Below are positions 45,309-54,569 of a DNA stretch of 64,000 nt, piece by piece; position 1 is the stretch's first letter; the number at the start of each line of letters is the position of its first letter. The notes beneath the pieces are model-generated. The model saw only the letters and a program-made list of their open reading frames with translations, did not search any database and had not been told where the DNA came from. The position numbers and the translations under genes were made by a program. The DNA comes from Streptomyces canus (GTDB taxonomy: Bacteria > Actinomycetota > Actinomycetes > Streptomycetales > Streptomycetaceae), in the NCBI RefSeq assembly GCF_041435015.1, contig NZ_CP107989.1, positions 9,610,001 through 9,674,000 on the forward strand, in the 5' to 3' direction.

Positions 45309-45378
45309 ATCGGAGCTATCCCGCGTTGCAACATAGAGATGGGGTTGCTGTGCGTCAATGGAACGGGATAGATCCGAT
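45309..45378. repeat. Imperfect inverted repeat upstream of the GH95-like gene
   Basis: ATCGGAGCTATCCCG (45309-45323) and CGGGATAGATCCGAT (45364-45378) are inverted copies with one mismatch in 15, separated by 40 bp. They lie between the sugar-kinase stop and the GH95-like start. Paired operator sites or a long-loop hairpin are possible. Confidence 0.6.
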
Positions 45379-45383
45379 GTCCC

Positions 45384-46280
45384 TCATCGCCCGTGCATCC
45401 AGGCCCGGGTGCCGAACGAGGCGCACGCCCGTGCGGCCACCACCGCTGCGGTGCGCAGGGGTTCGCCGAAGCCGTACGGGGTCAAGTCCCCCTGAGTGGC
45501 GAGGTGATGGGTGAGCGCCCCGTGGAGGACGTCACCGGCGCCCAGCGTGTCCGCGACCCGGACGGCGGGTACGTCCACGGTGCCACCCCCTTCGGGGCTC
45601 ACCCACTCGATGGGCCGCGCTCCGCGGCTCACCGCCGACCAGACAACCCCGTGTTCCCTCAGGAACCGCAGGACGTCCGCGGGGGTGTGCGTGCCGGGAG
45701 GACGGAAGTCGTCCGAGCAGACGGCCACGTCGATCGACGGCAGCAGCTCCTCCGTACCGGCCTTCCAACTGCCCCCGTCCAGAACGGTCCTCCGGCCGAC
45801 AGCACGCGCGGCGCGGGCGATCGCCTTTGCCAGCTGCATGTGGTGGCCGTCGAACTCGACGATGTCGCAGGCGGCCACCAGCGCGTCGAGATCGCCGGGC
45901 GGTGTGAGCCGGCACCCGGTCGCGTTGGTCGACGCCACCGCGCGGTCCCCGCTCGACTCGGTGACCAGAATGGACGACACGGCGGGCGGGTCGACCGAAT
46001 CGGCGGCCAGGTCCGACACGCTCACCCCCAGCTTCCGCAGGTCCGCCGCTGCCGCGACTCCCAGCGGATGGGAACCGATCCCGGTGAGCAGCCTGGCCCC
46101 GCCACCCAGATGGCGGAAGGTCACGGCCGCGTTCGCGGCAGGTCCGCCCGCGGCCACCACCTGCTCACGCGCCGTCAGTTTCTCGTCGGATGCCGGCACA
46201 TGGTCCACGAGCTGAATGACGTCCACCGTGCACAGGCCGACGAACAGCCCTTGAGGTCGTCGGCTGTTCGTCGGCTCCAC
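45384..46280 (-). CDS. PfkB-family carbohydrate kinase
   Basis: 298 residues from GTG 46280 (GAGGTG upstream). N-terminal PfkB motif: EQVVAAGGPAANAAVTFRHL with GGxxxN. C-terminal motif VADTLGAGDVLHGALTHHLA, whose Asp in GAGD is the catalytic base. The ribokinase-type fold phosphorylates a free sugar or nucleoside after uptake; the substrate is unknown. It lies about 110 bp upstream of the GH95-like gene on the same strand and may process sugars released in this locus. Confidence 0.92.
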   Translation of the reverse strand: MEPTNSRRPQGLFVGLCTVDVIQLVDHVPASDEKLTAREQVVAAGGPAANAAVTFRHLGGGARLLTGIGSHPLGVAAAADLRKLGVSVSDLAADSVDPPAVSSILVTESSGDRAVASTNATGCRLTPPGDLDALVAACDIVEFDGHHMQLAKAIARAARAVGRRTVLDGGSWKAGTEELLPSIDVAVCSDDFRPPGTHTPADVLRFLREHGVVWSAVSRGARPIEWVSPEGGGTVDVPAVRVADTLGAGDVLHGALTHHLATQGDLTPYGFGEPLRTAAVVAARACASFGTRAWMHGR

Positions 46281-46316
46281 CTTGTGACACCTCTTCCTGT
46301 TCGCGGCCCCCGGGCC

Positions 46317-46778
46317 TCAGCCCGCCGCCCTCTTCACGAGTTCCCCGATCCGCGCCTCGTCGGCCGCGGTCAGCTTCGTGAGCGCGAAGGCGGTCGGCCA
46401 CATCGTGCCCTCGTCGAGGTTCGCCTTGTCGTTGAAGCCGAAGGTCGCGTACCGCGCGTTGAACTTCTGCGCGCTCTGGAAGAAACAGACGACCTTGCCG
46501 TCCTTGGCGTACGCGGGCATCCCGTACCACAGCTTCGGCGCCAGACCGGGCGCGCTCGCCTTGACGACGGCGTGGATCCGTTCGGCCATGGCCCGGTCCC
46601 CGTCCGCCATCTCGGCGATCTTCGCGACCACGGCTGCCTCGTCCTCCGCCGCCTTGTCGGCACGCGAGCCGCGGCGCGCCGACGCCTTCACCTCCTGGGC
46701 GCGCTCCTTCATGGCGGCGCGCTCCTCGTCGGTGAACGTCTCGGTCTTCCTGGTCGTCTTCCTCGTACTGGCCGCCAT
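46317..46778 (-). CDS. DUF1801-type protein
   Basis: 153 residues from ATG 46778 with GGAGGAA upstream. The N-terminal third is charged and helical ([20 protein letters not shown]). The C-terminal part matches DUF1801/iron-chaperone-like proteins: [35 protein letters not shown] and [16 protein letters not shown]. Function unknown; similar proteins in Bacilli are linked to iron homeostasis. It starts 61 bp after the CMD gene on the same strand and may be co-transcribed. Confidence 0.85.
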   Translation of the reverse strand: MAASTRKTTRKTETFTDEERAAMKERAQEVKASARRGSRADKAAEDEAAVVAKIAEMADGDRAMAERIHAVVKASAPGLAPKLWYGMPAYAKDGKVVCFFQSAQKFNARYATFGFNDKANLDEGTMWPTAFALTKLTAADEARIGELVKRAAG

Positions 46779-46838
46779 GACGGTTCCTCCCGGTCTACGG
46801 ATGGTCGGGGACATCTTCACGCCGGACTGCCGCGCCGT

Positions 46839-47294
46839 TCACCCCCACGCGCCGGCGATCTGCCGGGTCGTGGCGTTGAGCCGGTTGAACAGGTTCGTCA
46901 CGCCGATCATCAGGACGATCGCGGCGAGCTCCTTCTCGTCGAAGTAGGTGGCGGCCGTGTCCCAGACGTCGTCGCTCACCGCGTCGGGACGGTCGGCGAG
47001 ACGCGTCGCCGCCTCGGCCAGCGCGAGCGCAGCCCGCTCCTCCTCGGTGAAGTAGGGGGCCTCCCTCCATGCGGCGACCGTGGCCAGCCGCTCGTCGCTC
47101 ACTCCCGCCTTACGGGCCGTCTTGGCGCCGCCGTCGACACAGGCGCTGCAGCCGTTGATCTGACTGACCCGCAGATGCACCAGCTCCAGCGTCTGCCCGT
47201 CCACTCCACCGGAGTGCACGGCCTTGAAGAGCTGCTGGATGGGCTGCATCGCGTCGGACAGGACGACGGCGGGGTTCTGCATACGGGACTGCAT
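46839..47294 (-). CDS. Carboxymuconolactone decarboxylase family protein (AhpD-like)
   Basis: 151 residues from ATG 47294; GTG 47297 directly before it is the alternative, and GAGGAGA precedes both. AhpD-type core: LELVHLRVSQINGCSACVDG with the redox CxxC and the downstream His replaced by Gly-Gly (DGGAK). It then has YFTEEERAALALAEAATRL and ELAAIVLMIGVTNLFNRLNA. Usually an alkylhydroperoxidase-like antioxidant. The missing proton-relay His after CxxC makes activity uncertain. Confidence 0.9.
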   Translation of the reverse strand: MQSRMQNPAVVLSDAMQPIQQLFKAVHSGGVDGQTLELVHLRVSQINGCSACVDGGAKTARKAGVSDERLATVAAWREAPYFTEEERAALALAEAATRLADRPDAVSDDVWDTAATYFDEKELAAIVLMIGVTNLFNRLNATTRQIAGAWG

Positions 47295-47472
47295 CACGAA
47301 TCTCTCCTCTGTCGGGCTGTGCCCCGTCCGTCGGGGCGTGATTCCATCTCAGCCGAGAGGGCTTGTCAGGACGACGGCCGTGGGACACCGTGGGACAGCC
47401 GAAGCAGCCTTGAACAGGCACGATCCGGCCTGAACGAGTTCGGCCGGGGCGGGACAGGGGAGCGGGGGAGCA

Positions 47473-49998
47473 GTGGTTGAGCACGACAGGACGGTGGGCG
47501 GCGACCCGCAGGAGGAGCTGGCTGCCCGGCTGCGCCTGCTCCAGGAGCTGTCGAAACGGGGCGTACGGGCCCTCGCGCGGGACGCGGGTATCAGCTCGTC
47601 GTCACTGTCCCGCTACCTCAGCGGCCAGACCGTTCCGCCCTGGCCCGCGGTGATCGCCCTGTGCCGCCTCGTCCAGCGCGACCCCCGCCCGCTGCGCCCG
47701 CTGTGGGAGCGGGCTTCCAGCCCTCTGCCGGCACCGCCGAAGACCAGTCGCCAGGTTCACCCCCCGTCACCGCCCGCCGGTGCCCCGCGCCCGCCCCGCA
47801 ACGACCTCCCGCGGGACGTGCCCGACTTCACCGGCCGCGAGGCTCAGCTCACGGCCGTGCTCGACGGGCTGGGCGGCAGCCGGGTGATCGCCGTCGACGG
47901 CATGGCGGGCGTCGGCAAGACCTGCCTGGCCGTGCACGCCGCCCACCGGCTCACCGCCGACTACCCGGACGCCCAGCTCTACCTGGACCTGCACGGCTTC
48001 ACCGAGGGCCGCAAGCCGCTCGACCCCGACCGCGCCCTGCGCACCCTGCTCGCCGCCCTCGACGTGCCCTCCGAGAAGGTGCCGCAGGACGGCGGAGTCG
48101 AGGAGCTGGCAGCCTGCTGGCGCTCCGAACTGGCCCACCGGCGGGCCGTCGTGGTCCTCGACAACGCCGCCGACGCCGAACAGGTCCGCCCGCTGCTGCC
48201 CGGCGCCGGCTCCTCCGTCGCCCTCATCACCAGCCGCAACCGGCTGCTCGGCCTGGACGAGGTCCCTCCGGTGTCGCTGGACGTGCTGACCGACCTGGAG
48301 AGCGCCGAGCTGCTGGCCCGCGCCAGCGGCGAGGCCGACGGCCGCGAAGGGCGCCTGGCCCGTGACCCCGAGTCCACGGCCGAGGTCCTGCGCCTGTGCG
48401 GTCGTCTGCCGTTGGCCCTGAGGCTGGCCGCGGCCCGGCTGCGGCACCGGCCGGGCTGGACCGTCGGCATCCTCGTCGAGCGGATGGCGGAGGGGGCGAG
48501 CGAGTTCGACACCGCGTTCGCCATGTCCGTACGGCAGTTGGACCGTGCCAAGGCCCGGCTGTTCCGTCTTCTGGGTCTGCTGCCGGGGTCGTCGTTCGAC
48601 GAGCACGTGGCCGCCGCCCTGGCCGACGTGCCGCTGCGCAGCGCCCGCGAGATGCTGGAGGACCTGCTGGACGCGCACCTCGTCCAGCAGCCGGCGGCCG
48701 GCCGCTACCGCCTGCACGACCTGGTCCACCAGCACGCCCGCCACGCCACCATGGAGCAGGACACCGGGGCGGCACGGGACCGGGCGCTGACCAGGGTGCT
48801 CGACTACTACGTGCACGCGGCGGCAGCGGCGGATGCCGCGATGCCGTTCCTGTCCCTGAGCCGCGAGGCCACCGTGGACCGCCCACCGGCCGAACCGCCG
48901 CACTTCGACGACAAGATCGCGGCCCTGATCTGGTTCGGCACCGAGTACCTCAACCTGCTGGCCGCCTTCGAGGCGGCGGAGGAGGCCGGGGCCGACCGGC
49001 ACATGTGCGAACTCCCGCGCTTCATGCGGGCGTACTTCGCCCGGCGCTGCGGCACCACGATGCTCAACGGCCTCTTCGAACGGTCCCTGGCCGCCGCGCA
49101 ACGCCTCGACGACCCTCTGCAACTGGCCGAGGCACACAGCGACTTGGGATTCGCCCGCTACAACGCGGGCCGTATGGCGGAGGCGAGTGCCGCGTACGAG
49201 GCGGCGGCACCGCTGGTGTCGCGGGCCGGTGACACCCGCTCGGAGGCCGAACTGACCATGCGGCGCGGCTACTTGGCGTGGGACCAGGGATACGTCGAGG
49301 AGCCGCTGGGCCTGTTCCGGCTGGCGGGGAAGCTGTACGCGGACGCCGACTGCTCGATGGGCACGGCCCACGCGACCGCGTACGAGGCCTGGGCGCTGCT
49401 GCAACTGGGACACCGCGAGGAGGCGGCACGGTTGGCCCGAACCGCGCTGGAGGCCCCACCCGCCGACGGAGCATGGCCGCCCACCCTGACGGCCCTGATC
49501 ACGCTGGGCGTGGCCATCGCCCACGAGGACCCCGACGAGGCCGTCGGCCACCTCCACCGGGCGCTCGCGCTGGCCCGTGAGGACGGCCACCAGCACAACG
49601 AGGCCTGGTGCCTGAACTGCCTCGGCGTCGCCCTGCGCCGGATGGGCCGCTACGAGGAGGCCCTGACCCGTCACGAGCAGGCGTTCGCGCTGCTGGACGA
49701 ACTGTTCGAGGACCACTGGAAGATCCACTTCCTCAGCGCCTACGGCGAGACCTGCCGCCTGGCAGGCCTGCCCGACCAGGCCCTCCGCCTGCACCACCAG
49801 GCTCTGGAACTGGCCCCGAAACTGGGCCACCGCCACGCCGAGGCCCTGGCCCACGAGGGCATCGCGGCGATCCTCGACGAGACGGACCCGGCAGCGGCGG
49901 CGGAACACCGGGCGGCGGGGCGGGCCGTATTGCCGGATCCACACGTTACTGATGTGTTCCGGAACGGCAGGATGGTGTGGGCTGACGGGCGGAGTTGA
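47473..49998 (+). CDS. STAND regulator: XRE HTH, NB-ARC ATPase, TPR (AfsR-like without SARP domain)
   Basis: 841 residues, GTG start 47473 with GGGGGAG upstream. Residues 20-75: XRE-type HTH (ALARDAGISSSSLSRYLSGQ). Residues ~115-400: NB-ARC ATPase with DFTGREAQL, Walker A GMAGVGKT (about 143-150), Walker B AVVVLDNA, LITSRN and GRLPLALRLAA, then a winged helix. Residues ~450-830: TPR repeats (LAEAHSDLGFARYNAGRMAE, LNCLGVALRRMGRYEEALTR). It should switch oligomeric state on ATP and an unknown signal. Such proteins regulate secondary metabolism or development. It stands alone on the plus strand, so its target is unclear. Confidence 0.92.
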   Translation: MVEHDRTVGGDPQEELAARLRLLQELSKRGVRALARDAGISSSSLSRYLSGQTVPPWPAVIALCRLVQRDPRPLRPLWERASSPLPAPPKTSRQVHPPSPPAGAPRPPRNDLPRDVPDFTGREAQLTAVLDGLGGSRVIAVDGMAGVGKTCLAVHAAHRLTADYPDAQLYLDLHGFTEGRKPLDPDRALRTLLAALDVPSEKVPQDGGVEELAACWRSELAHRRAVVVLDNAADAEQVRPLLPGAGSSVALITSRNRLLGLDEVPPVSLDVLTDLESAELLARASGEADGREGRLARDPESTAEVLRLCGRLPLALRLAAARLRHRPGWTVGILVERMAEGASEFDTAFAMSVRQLDRAKARLFRLLGLLPGSSFDEHVAAALADVPLRSAREMLEDLLDAHLVQQPAAGRYRLHDLVHQHARHATMEQDTGAARDRALTRVLDYYVHAAAAADAAMPFLSLSREATVDRPPAEPPHFDDKIAALIWFGTEYLNLLAAFEAAEEAGADRHMCELPRFMRAYFARRCGTTMLNGLFERSLAAAQRLDDPLQLAEAHSDLGFARYNAGRMAEASAAYEAAAPLVSRAGDTRSEAELTMRRGYLAWDQGYVEEPLGLFRLAGKLYADADCSMGTAHATAYEAWALLQLGHREEAARLARTALEAPPADGAWPPTLTALITLGVAIAHEDPDEAVGHLHRALALAREDGHQHNEAWCLNCLGVALRRMGRYEEALTRHEQAFALLDELFEDHWKIHFLSAYGETCRLAGLPDQALRLHHQALELAPKLGHRHAEALAHEGIAAILDETDPAAAAEHRAAGRAVLPDPHVTDVFRNGRMVWADGRS

Positions 49999-50035
49999 AG
50001 AACGGGGTGCCGCAGGCAGGCCACCACCACGTCTC

Positions 50036-50755
50036 TCAAGGCGGAGGCATCAGTGAGGCCAACGTGGCCGGCGGCGCGGCGTCCGCCGCAGCCGAGCCCC
50101 GCAGCAGCGCGGACAGGTCGTGCGGCTTGGCCTGCTCATCAGTGGGGGCCGCCGCTGTGATGCGGTCCAGCCGGAAGCCCCGGCCCGCCTGTCGTGTGCG
50201 GCACCAGGCGATGAGATACCACCGTCCGTCCGCCGTGAGCAGCCCGGCCGGCTCCACCGCGCGGTCGCTTCGGCGTCCTGCGGCGTCGACGTAGGACAGG
50301 CGTAGGACCGTCTGGGTGGTGAGGGCTTGTTCCACCGCGGCGCGGACCGCAGAGTCGGCAGGCGTCGGCAACGACACGATCCGTGCGGCCAGTTGTTGTG
50401 CCGCCGCCGAGGCTCGGCCGGCCATCGAGGCCGCGATTTTCAGGCCTGCCGTGCGGGCCGCCCCGGCGTACGGGGTGGAGACGTCGACTGCGGCCAGCGC
50501 GACCGCCAGCGCCGAGGCCTCCTCGGCGGTGAAGTGGATCGGGGGCAGGGTCATCCCCGGGTCGATCGCCCAGCCCCCGCCCCGCCCGACCGTGGCGTGT
50601 ACCGGGACACCTGCCTCCATCAGCGCCTGGAGGTCACGCTGCACCGTACGCGTGCTCACTTCGAAACGTACCGCGAGCGCGGCGACCGTCAGCGGCCGCG
50701 GCGCCGCCGCGCGCAACTCTTCCACCAGCGCATAGAGCCGGGCAGTGCGATTCAC
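50036..50755 (-). CDS. YafY-type WYL-domain regulator
   Basis: 239 residues from GTG 50755. N-terminal HTH_11: LTVAALAVRFEVSTRTVQRD, LQALMEAGVPVHATVGRGGG. WYL domain from about 135, with VLRLSYVDAAGRRSDRAVEP and GRWYLIAWCRTRQAGRGFRL; here the WYL triad is intact (RWYLI). Such proteins sense small molecules or nucleic acid. The neighbouring esterase gene starts 11 bp away on the same strand and is probably its target or operon partner. Confidence 0.92.
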   Translation of the reverse strand: MNRTARLYALVEELRAAAPRPLTVAALAVRFEVSTRTVQRDLQALMEAGVPVHATVGRGGGWAIDPGMTLPPIHFTAEEASALAVALAAVDVSTPYAGAARTAGLKIAASMAGRASAAAQQLAARIVSLPTPADSAVRAAVEQALTTQTVLRLSYVDAAGRRSDRAVEPAGLLTADGRWYLIAWCRTRQAGRGFRLDRITAAAPTDEQAKPHDLSALLRGSAAADAAPPATLASLMPPP

Positions 50756-50765
50756 GTGGGCGACG

Positions 50766-51704
50766 CTACCGTCCCGTCGTGGACAAGAAGTCCCGCTCGC
50801 GCCGTAGTTCCCGCTCGGTGACGGTCAGCGGGAACAGTGTGAAACCGTGCATGGCTCCGGCAACGACCTCAAGCTGCACCGACGCCCCCGCCGCCTGCCA
50901 CCGCCGGGCCAGGAACAACGAGTCGTCCAGCAGAGGATCTTCGGTGCCTACGACGATCCGGGCCGTCGGCAGGCCGGCAAGGTCGGCGAACAGCGGGGAA
51001 ACCTCGGGGTCACGGCGCTGCTCCGCCCCGATGCCCGGTGTGAACAGCTCGTACGTACGCCGCAGGGTGTCGGTGTTGCTCAACAGCCGCCTGGAGCCGA
51101 ACGACCGCTGGCTCGGTGTCATCGACAGGTCGTAGGGCCCGAAGAGCAGGTGGGCCGCCCGAAACGCGCCGATGACGCCGTGCCGGTCTCGAAGTCGCAG
51201 CAGCGTTACCACGCTCAGGTGGGCTCCGGCCGACTCACCGCCGATCAGTAGCCGTTCGGTCCCGAACTCGGCCGCGGCGTGCTTCACCAGCCACCGGGCA
51301 GCCGCTTCGCAGTCGTCGGGCCCTGCCGGGAAGGGGTGTTCCGGCGCGAGTCGGTAGTCCACGCTCACCACCGCCAGCCGAGCCCGCTCGGCGAGCAGCC
51401 ACAGCCTCTCGTCCTGCCCGTCCGCAGAACCGAAGGCCCAGCCGCCTCCGTGGAAGTGCAGATACACGCCGTCGACGCGATCCGGCACGAAGACCCGCAC
51501 CTTGACATCGCCCTCAACGACACGGTCTTGGCCGTACGGCAGTCTCGTCGGCGGCGTGTCGCCACCAAGTCGGTTACGCCGCAACGTGGCCAGCAGGTCC
51601 GCGCCCGGTGTTCCTTCGCGCGCCGGTCGGCTCGCTGCGGTCGCCTCGAACTGTGCGTTGAAGGCCAGGGTCTCGGCGAGGCAGTCCTCATCGGTGATCA
51701 TCAC
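50766..51704 (-). CDS. HSL-family alpha/beta-hydrolase (esterase)
   Basis: 312 residues from GTG 51704 (ATG 51701 next to it). Hormone-sensitive-lipase hallmarks: YLHFHGGGWAFG (HGGG oxyanion hole), VSVDYRLAPEHPFPAG, nucleophile GGESAGAHLSVV, acid in GTEDPLLDDSL and His in GAMHGFTL. It hydrolyses short acyl or aryl esters. Cytoplasmic, no signal. It forms a likely two-gene unit with the WYL regulator downstream. Confidence 0.92.
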   Translation of the reverse strand: MMITDEDCLAETLAFNAQFEATAASRPAREGTPGADLLATLRRNRLGGDTPPTRLPYGQDRVVEGDVKVRVFVPDRVDGVYLHFHGGGWAFGSADGQDERLWLLAERARLAVVSVDYRLAPEHPFPAGPDDCEAAARWLVKHAAAEFGTERLLIGGESAGAHLSVVTLLRLRDRHGVIGAFRAAHLLFGPYDLSMTPSQRSFGSRRLLSNTDTLRRTYELFTPGIGAEQRRDPEVSPLFADLAGLPTARIVVGTEDPLLDDSLFLARRWQAAGASVQLEVVAGAMHGFTLFPLTVTERELRRERDFLSTTGR

Positions 51705-51890
51705 GCACCCACGGTCACACCCGTCCGCGACAACCCCCTGTCACCTTTTCCTGGTGAGCCGCGTCACACCCTGGCGCCCGGGGTGCCGACGCCCCTCGGC
51801 TGCGGCTCACGCGCAGGGTGCCGAGACGGCTCCGGGCTCGGCGACGAGGAGCGCGGCCCGACCGACGCGAACTCGCCCCGCCGGGCAGCG

Positions 51891-52469
51891 TCAGCCCCGC
51901 AGACGCAGACCCGTGATGAGGATCCCGACCAGCCGCCGCGGGTCGTAGTCGGGATCGCTGTCCGCACCGATGCAGAGGTTGCCGACCCCGCGCATCAGCT
52001 CGTACGCCCGGACGCCGGAGCGGATCTCGCCGGCCGCGGCCGCGGCGTCGAGCAACTGGGTGCACACGGGCACGAGGCGGTCGAGGAAGTAGGCGTGCAG
52101 CGTGTCGAAGCCGGAGTTGTCGGACTGCAGGACGCCCGCGAGCCCGTGCTTGGTGACCAGGAAGTCGACGAAGAGGCTGATCCACTGCTCCAGCGCGGCA
52201 TGCGCCGTCGTGCTGCTCGCCAGCAGGGCGGGACCGGCCTCGGCGCAGGCGTCGACCTGGTGCCGGTAGACGGCGATGATCAGGTCCGACCGGGTGGGGA
52301 AGTGCCGGTAGATCGTGCCCAGCCCGACACCGGCCTCGGCGGCGATGTCACGCACCGGTGCCTCCACGCCCTTGGTGACGAACACCGCGGCGGCCGCGTC
52401 GAGCAGGGTCTCCTTGTTGCGCCGGGCGTCTTTCCGGCGTGGGGCCGCACGCTCCGAGTCGTCGTTCAC
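51891..52469 (-). CDS. TetR-family regulator
   Basis: 192 residues from GTG 52469 (GGAGGAAA upstream); ATG 52547 is in frame but lies beyond the palindromes. HTH: LLDAAAAVFVTKGVEAPVRD, IAAEAGVGLGTIYRHFPTRS. The C-terminal domain (FVDFLVTKHGLAGVLQSDNS) resembles the SbtR-like C-terminal family. It is divergent from the aldo/keto reductase gene, with two operator-like palindromes between them. Confidence 0.9.
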   Translation of the reverse strand: MNDDSERAAPRRKDARRNKETLLDAAAAVFVTKGVEAPVRDIAAEAGVGLGTIYRHFPTRSDLIIAVYRHQVDACAEAGPALLASSTTAHAALEQWISLFVDFLVTKHGLAGVLQSDNSGFDTLHAYFLDRLVPVCTQLLDAAAAAGEIRSGVRAYELMRGVGNLCIGADSDPDYDPRRLVGILITGLRLRG

Positions 52470-52499
52470 CGTGCCGTTTCCTCCGTCTCCTTGCAAAAA

Positions 52500-52538
52500 C
52501 GGAACCGTGTTCCGTATTGTTTCCGGAACGAGGTTCCG
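52500..52538. promoter_or_regulatory. Double palindromic operator for the TetR regulator
   Basis: Two 15-bp palindromes, CGGAACCGTGTTCCG (52500-52514) and CGGAACGAGGTTCCG (52524-52538), share the CGGAAC-N3-GTTCCG form and are centred 24 bp apart, between the divergent TetR and reductase genes. Confidence 0.85.
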
Positions 52539-52629
52539 TTTGCTCATGATGGCAGAGCGGAGCCCCGGCGACCAAGCCGTGCCCTGCCATCCCATGCCGC
52601 ACGGCTGCACCCGTCACGGAGGAACATTC

Positions 52630-53649
52630 ATGCAGTACCGCACATTGGGCCGCACCGGTGTCCAGGTCAGCGCCCTCGCGCTCGGCGCGATGAACTTCGG
52701 CAGCATCGGCCGCACCACCCAGGACGAGGCCACCGCGATCGTCGACGCCGCTCTCGAGGCCGGCATCAACGTCATCGACACCGCCGACAGGTACGGCGAC
52801 GGCGAGTCGGAGGAAATGGTCGGCAAGGCCGTCGCCGGCCGCCGCGACGACATCGTGCTGGCCACCAAGGCCGGCATGCCCATCGGGGACGAGCGCAACC
52901 ACCAGGGCAGTTCACGCCGCTGGCTGGTCACCGAACTGGACGCGAGCCTGCGCCGCCTCGGCGTCGACCACGTCGACCTGTACCAGATCCACCGCTGGGA
53001 CCCGACCACCGGTGACGAGGAGACCCTGTCGGCCCTCACCGACCTGCAACGCGCCGGAAAGATCCGCTACTTCGGCTCCTCCACCTTCCCCGCCCACCGC
53101 ATCGTGCAGGCCCAGTGGGCCGCCCACGAACACCGCCTGAGCCGTTACGTCACCGAACAGCCCAGCTACTCCATCCTCCAGCGCGGCATAGAGACCCACG
53201 TCCTGCCCGTCACCCAGGAGTACGGGCTCGGCGTGCTGGTATGGAGCCCGCTGGCCTCGGGCTGGCTGTCGGGCGCGATCCGCGCGGGCCGCGACATCAC
53301 CACCCACCGCTCGGCATTCCTGCCCGCGCGATTCGACACCGCGATCCCCGCCAACCGGGCCCGGCTCGACGCCGTCGAGCGACTCGCCGCGGTCGCCGAC
53401 GAGGCGGGCCTCACGCTCATCCAGCTCGCACTCGGCTTCGTGACCGCGCACCCCGGCGTGACCAGCGCCCTCGTCGGCCCCCGTACGGTCGACCACCTGC
53501 GCGCCCAACTCGCCGCCGCGGACACCGTCCTGACCGACGACGTGCTCGACGCGATCGACGAGATCGTCGCCCCCGGCACCGACCTGGCCCCGGACGAGAA
53601 GCACGACGCCCCGCCCGCGCTCCTCGACCCGTCACTGCGTCGCCGCTGA
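52630..53649 (+). CDS. Aldo/keto reductase
   Basis: 339 residues from ATG 52630 with GGAGGAA upstream. Catalytic tetrad: Asp and Tyr in VIDTADRYGDGESE, Lys in VLATKAG, His in LYQIHRWDP. C-terminal NADP site: GVTSALVGPRTVDHL. It is of the AKR11/YajO-like type that reduces aldehydes or quinones. It is controlled by the divergent TetR protein and is followed by an LLM flavin oxidoreductase gene 40 bp on, the two likely forming an inducible detoxification unit. Confidence 0.93.
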   Translation: MQYRTLGRTGVQVSALALGAMNFGSIGRTTQDEATAIVDAALEAGINVIDTADRYGDGESEEMVGKAVAGRRDDIVLATKAGMPIGDERNHQGSSRRWLVTELDASLRRLGVDHVDLYQIHRWDPTTGDEETLSALTDLQRAGKIRYFGSSTFPAHRIVQAQWAAHEHRLSRYVTEQPSYSILQRGIETHVLPVTQEYGLGVLVWSPLASGWLSGAIRAGRDITTHRSAFLPARFDTAIPANRARLDAVERLAAVADEAGLTLIQLALGFVTAHPGVTSALVGPRTVDHLRAQLAAADTVLTDDVLDAIDEIVAPGTDLAPDEKHDAPPALLDPSLRRR

Positions 53650-53689
53650 CCGCCGGGGGAGACCCCAGGACGAAAGGAACCCACCGTCC

Positions 53690-54565
53690 ATGCCGCACCG
53701 ACCCCCGCCCAGCTTCGGGATCATGACCGCGCCCATGCAGGTCGACTACCACGACATCCTGCGCGTCTGGCGCGAGGCGGACACCATCCCCGCCATCGAG
53801 CACGCCTGGCTCTTCGACCACCTCATGCCGATCGGCGGCGATCCGGACGGCCCGGCCTACGAAGGCTGGACCCTCCTCGCGGCCCTGGCCGCCCAGACCC
53901 GACGCCTACGGCTCGGAGTCATGGTGACCAGCAACCGCTTCCGGCCGCCCGCGATGCTGGCCAAGATCGCCACCACCGTCGACGTGGTCTCCGGCGGCCG
54001 GCTCGACTTCGGCATCGGCGTCGGCTCCCGCCCCGACCATCCCCTGGCCCGGCGCGAGTACGAAGCCCACGGCCTGCCCTTCCACGACTCCGCGCACGCG
54101 GTCAGCAGCCTCGCCGAAGCCTGCACGCTGATCAAGCGCCTGTGGACCGAGGAGAAACCCTTCGACCACCACGGCACCCACCACCACCTCACCGGAGCCT
54201 TCGGCAACCCCCAACCGGTCCAGCGCCCCCACCCGCCGATCCTCATCGGCGGACGCTCGGCCGCGACCCTGCGCATCGCGGCCGAACACGCCGACCTGTG
54301 GAACATCCCCGGCGGCGACATCGAGGACGTCAGTCGCCGCAGTGCCCTGCTCGACCGCTACTGCGGGGAGATCGGCCGGGACCCGGCCGAGATCACCCGC
54401 TCGATCCACGTACCGGTCTCCTACGACCGCCCGGGCGCCACCCGTGACGCGATCACCGAAGCGATCGACGCGGGCTTCACCCACCTGGTCCTCGGCCTGC
54501 CGTCGCCCTACCCCGCGCGCGTCGCCCGGTGGGTCACCGAAGAACTCATCAACCCATCGACCTGA
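53690..54565 (+). CDS. LLM-class flavin-dependent oxidoreductase (F420/FMN)
   Basis: 291 residues from ATG 53690 (GAAAGG upstream). Luciferase-like TIM barrel: EHAWLFDHLMPIGGDPDG, TRRLRLGVMVTSNRFRPPAM, KIATTVDVVSGGRLDFGIGV, and HPPILIGGRSAATLRIAAEH. The Gly-rich IGGRS near 190 and the DHL at the N-terminus fit the F420-dependent subfamily common in actinobacteria. The substrate is unknown. It is the second gene of the TetR-controlled unit. Confidence 0.92.
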   Translation: MPHRPPPSFGIMTAPMQVDYHDILRVWREADTIPAIEHAWLFDHLMPIGGDPDGPAYEGWTLLAALAAQTRRLRLGVMVTSNRFRPPAMLAKIATTVDVVSGGRLDFGIGVGSRPDHPLARREYEAHGLPFHDSAHAVSSLAEACTLIKRLWTEEKPFDHHGTHHHLTGAFGNPQPVQRPHPPILIGGRSAATLRIAAEHADLWNIPGGDIEDVSRRSALLDRYCGEIGRDPAEITRSIHVPVSYDRPGATRDAITEAIDAGFTHLVLGLPSPYPARVARWVTEELINPST

Positions 54566-54569
54566 CCCG

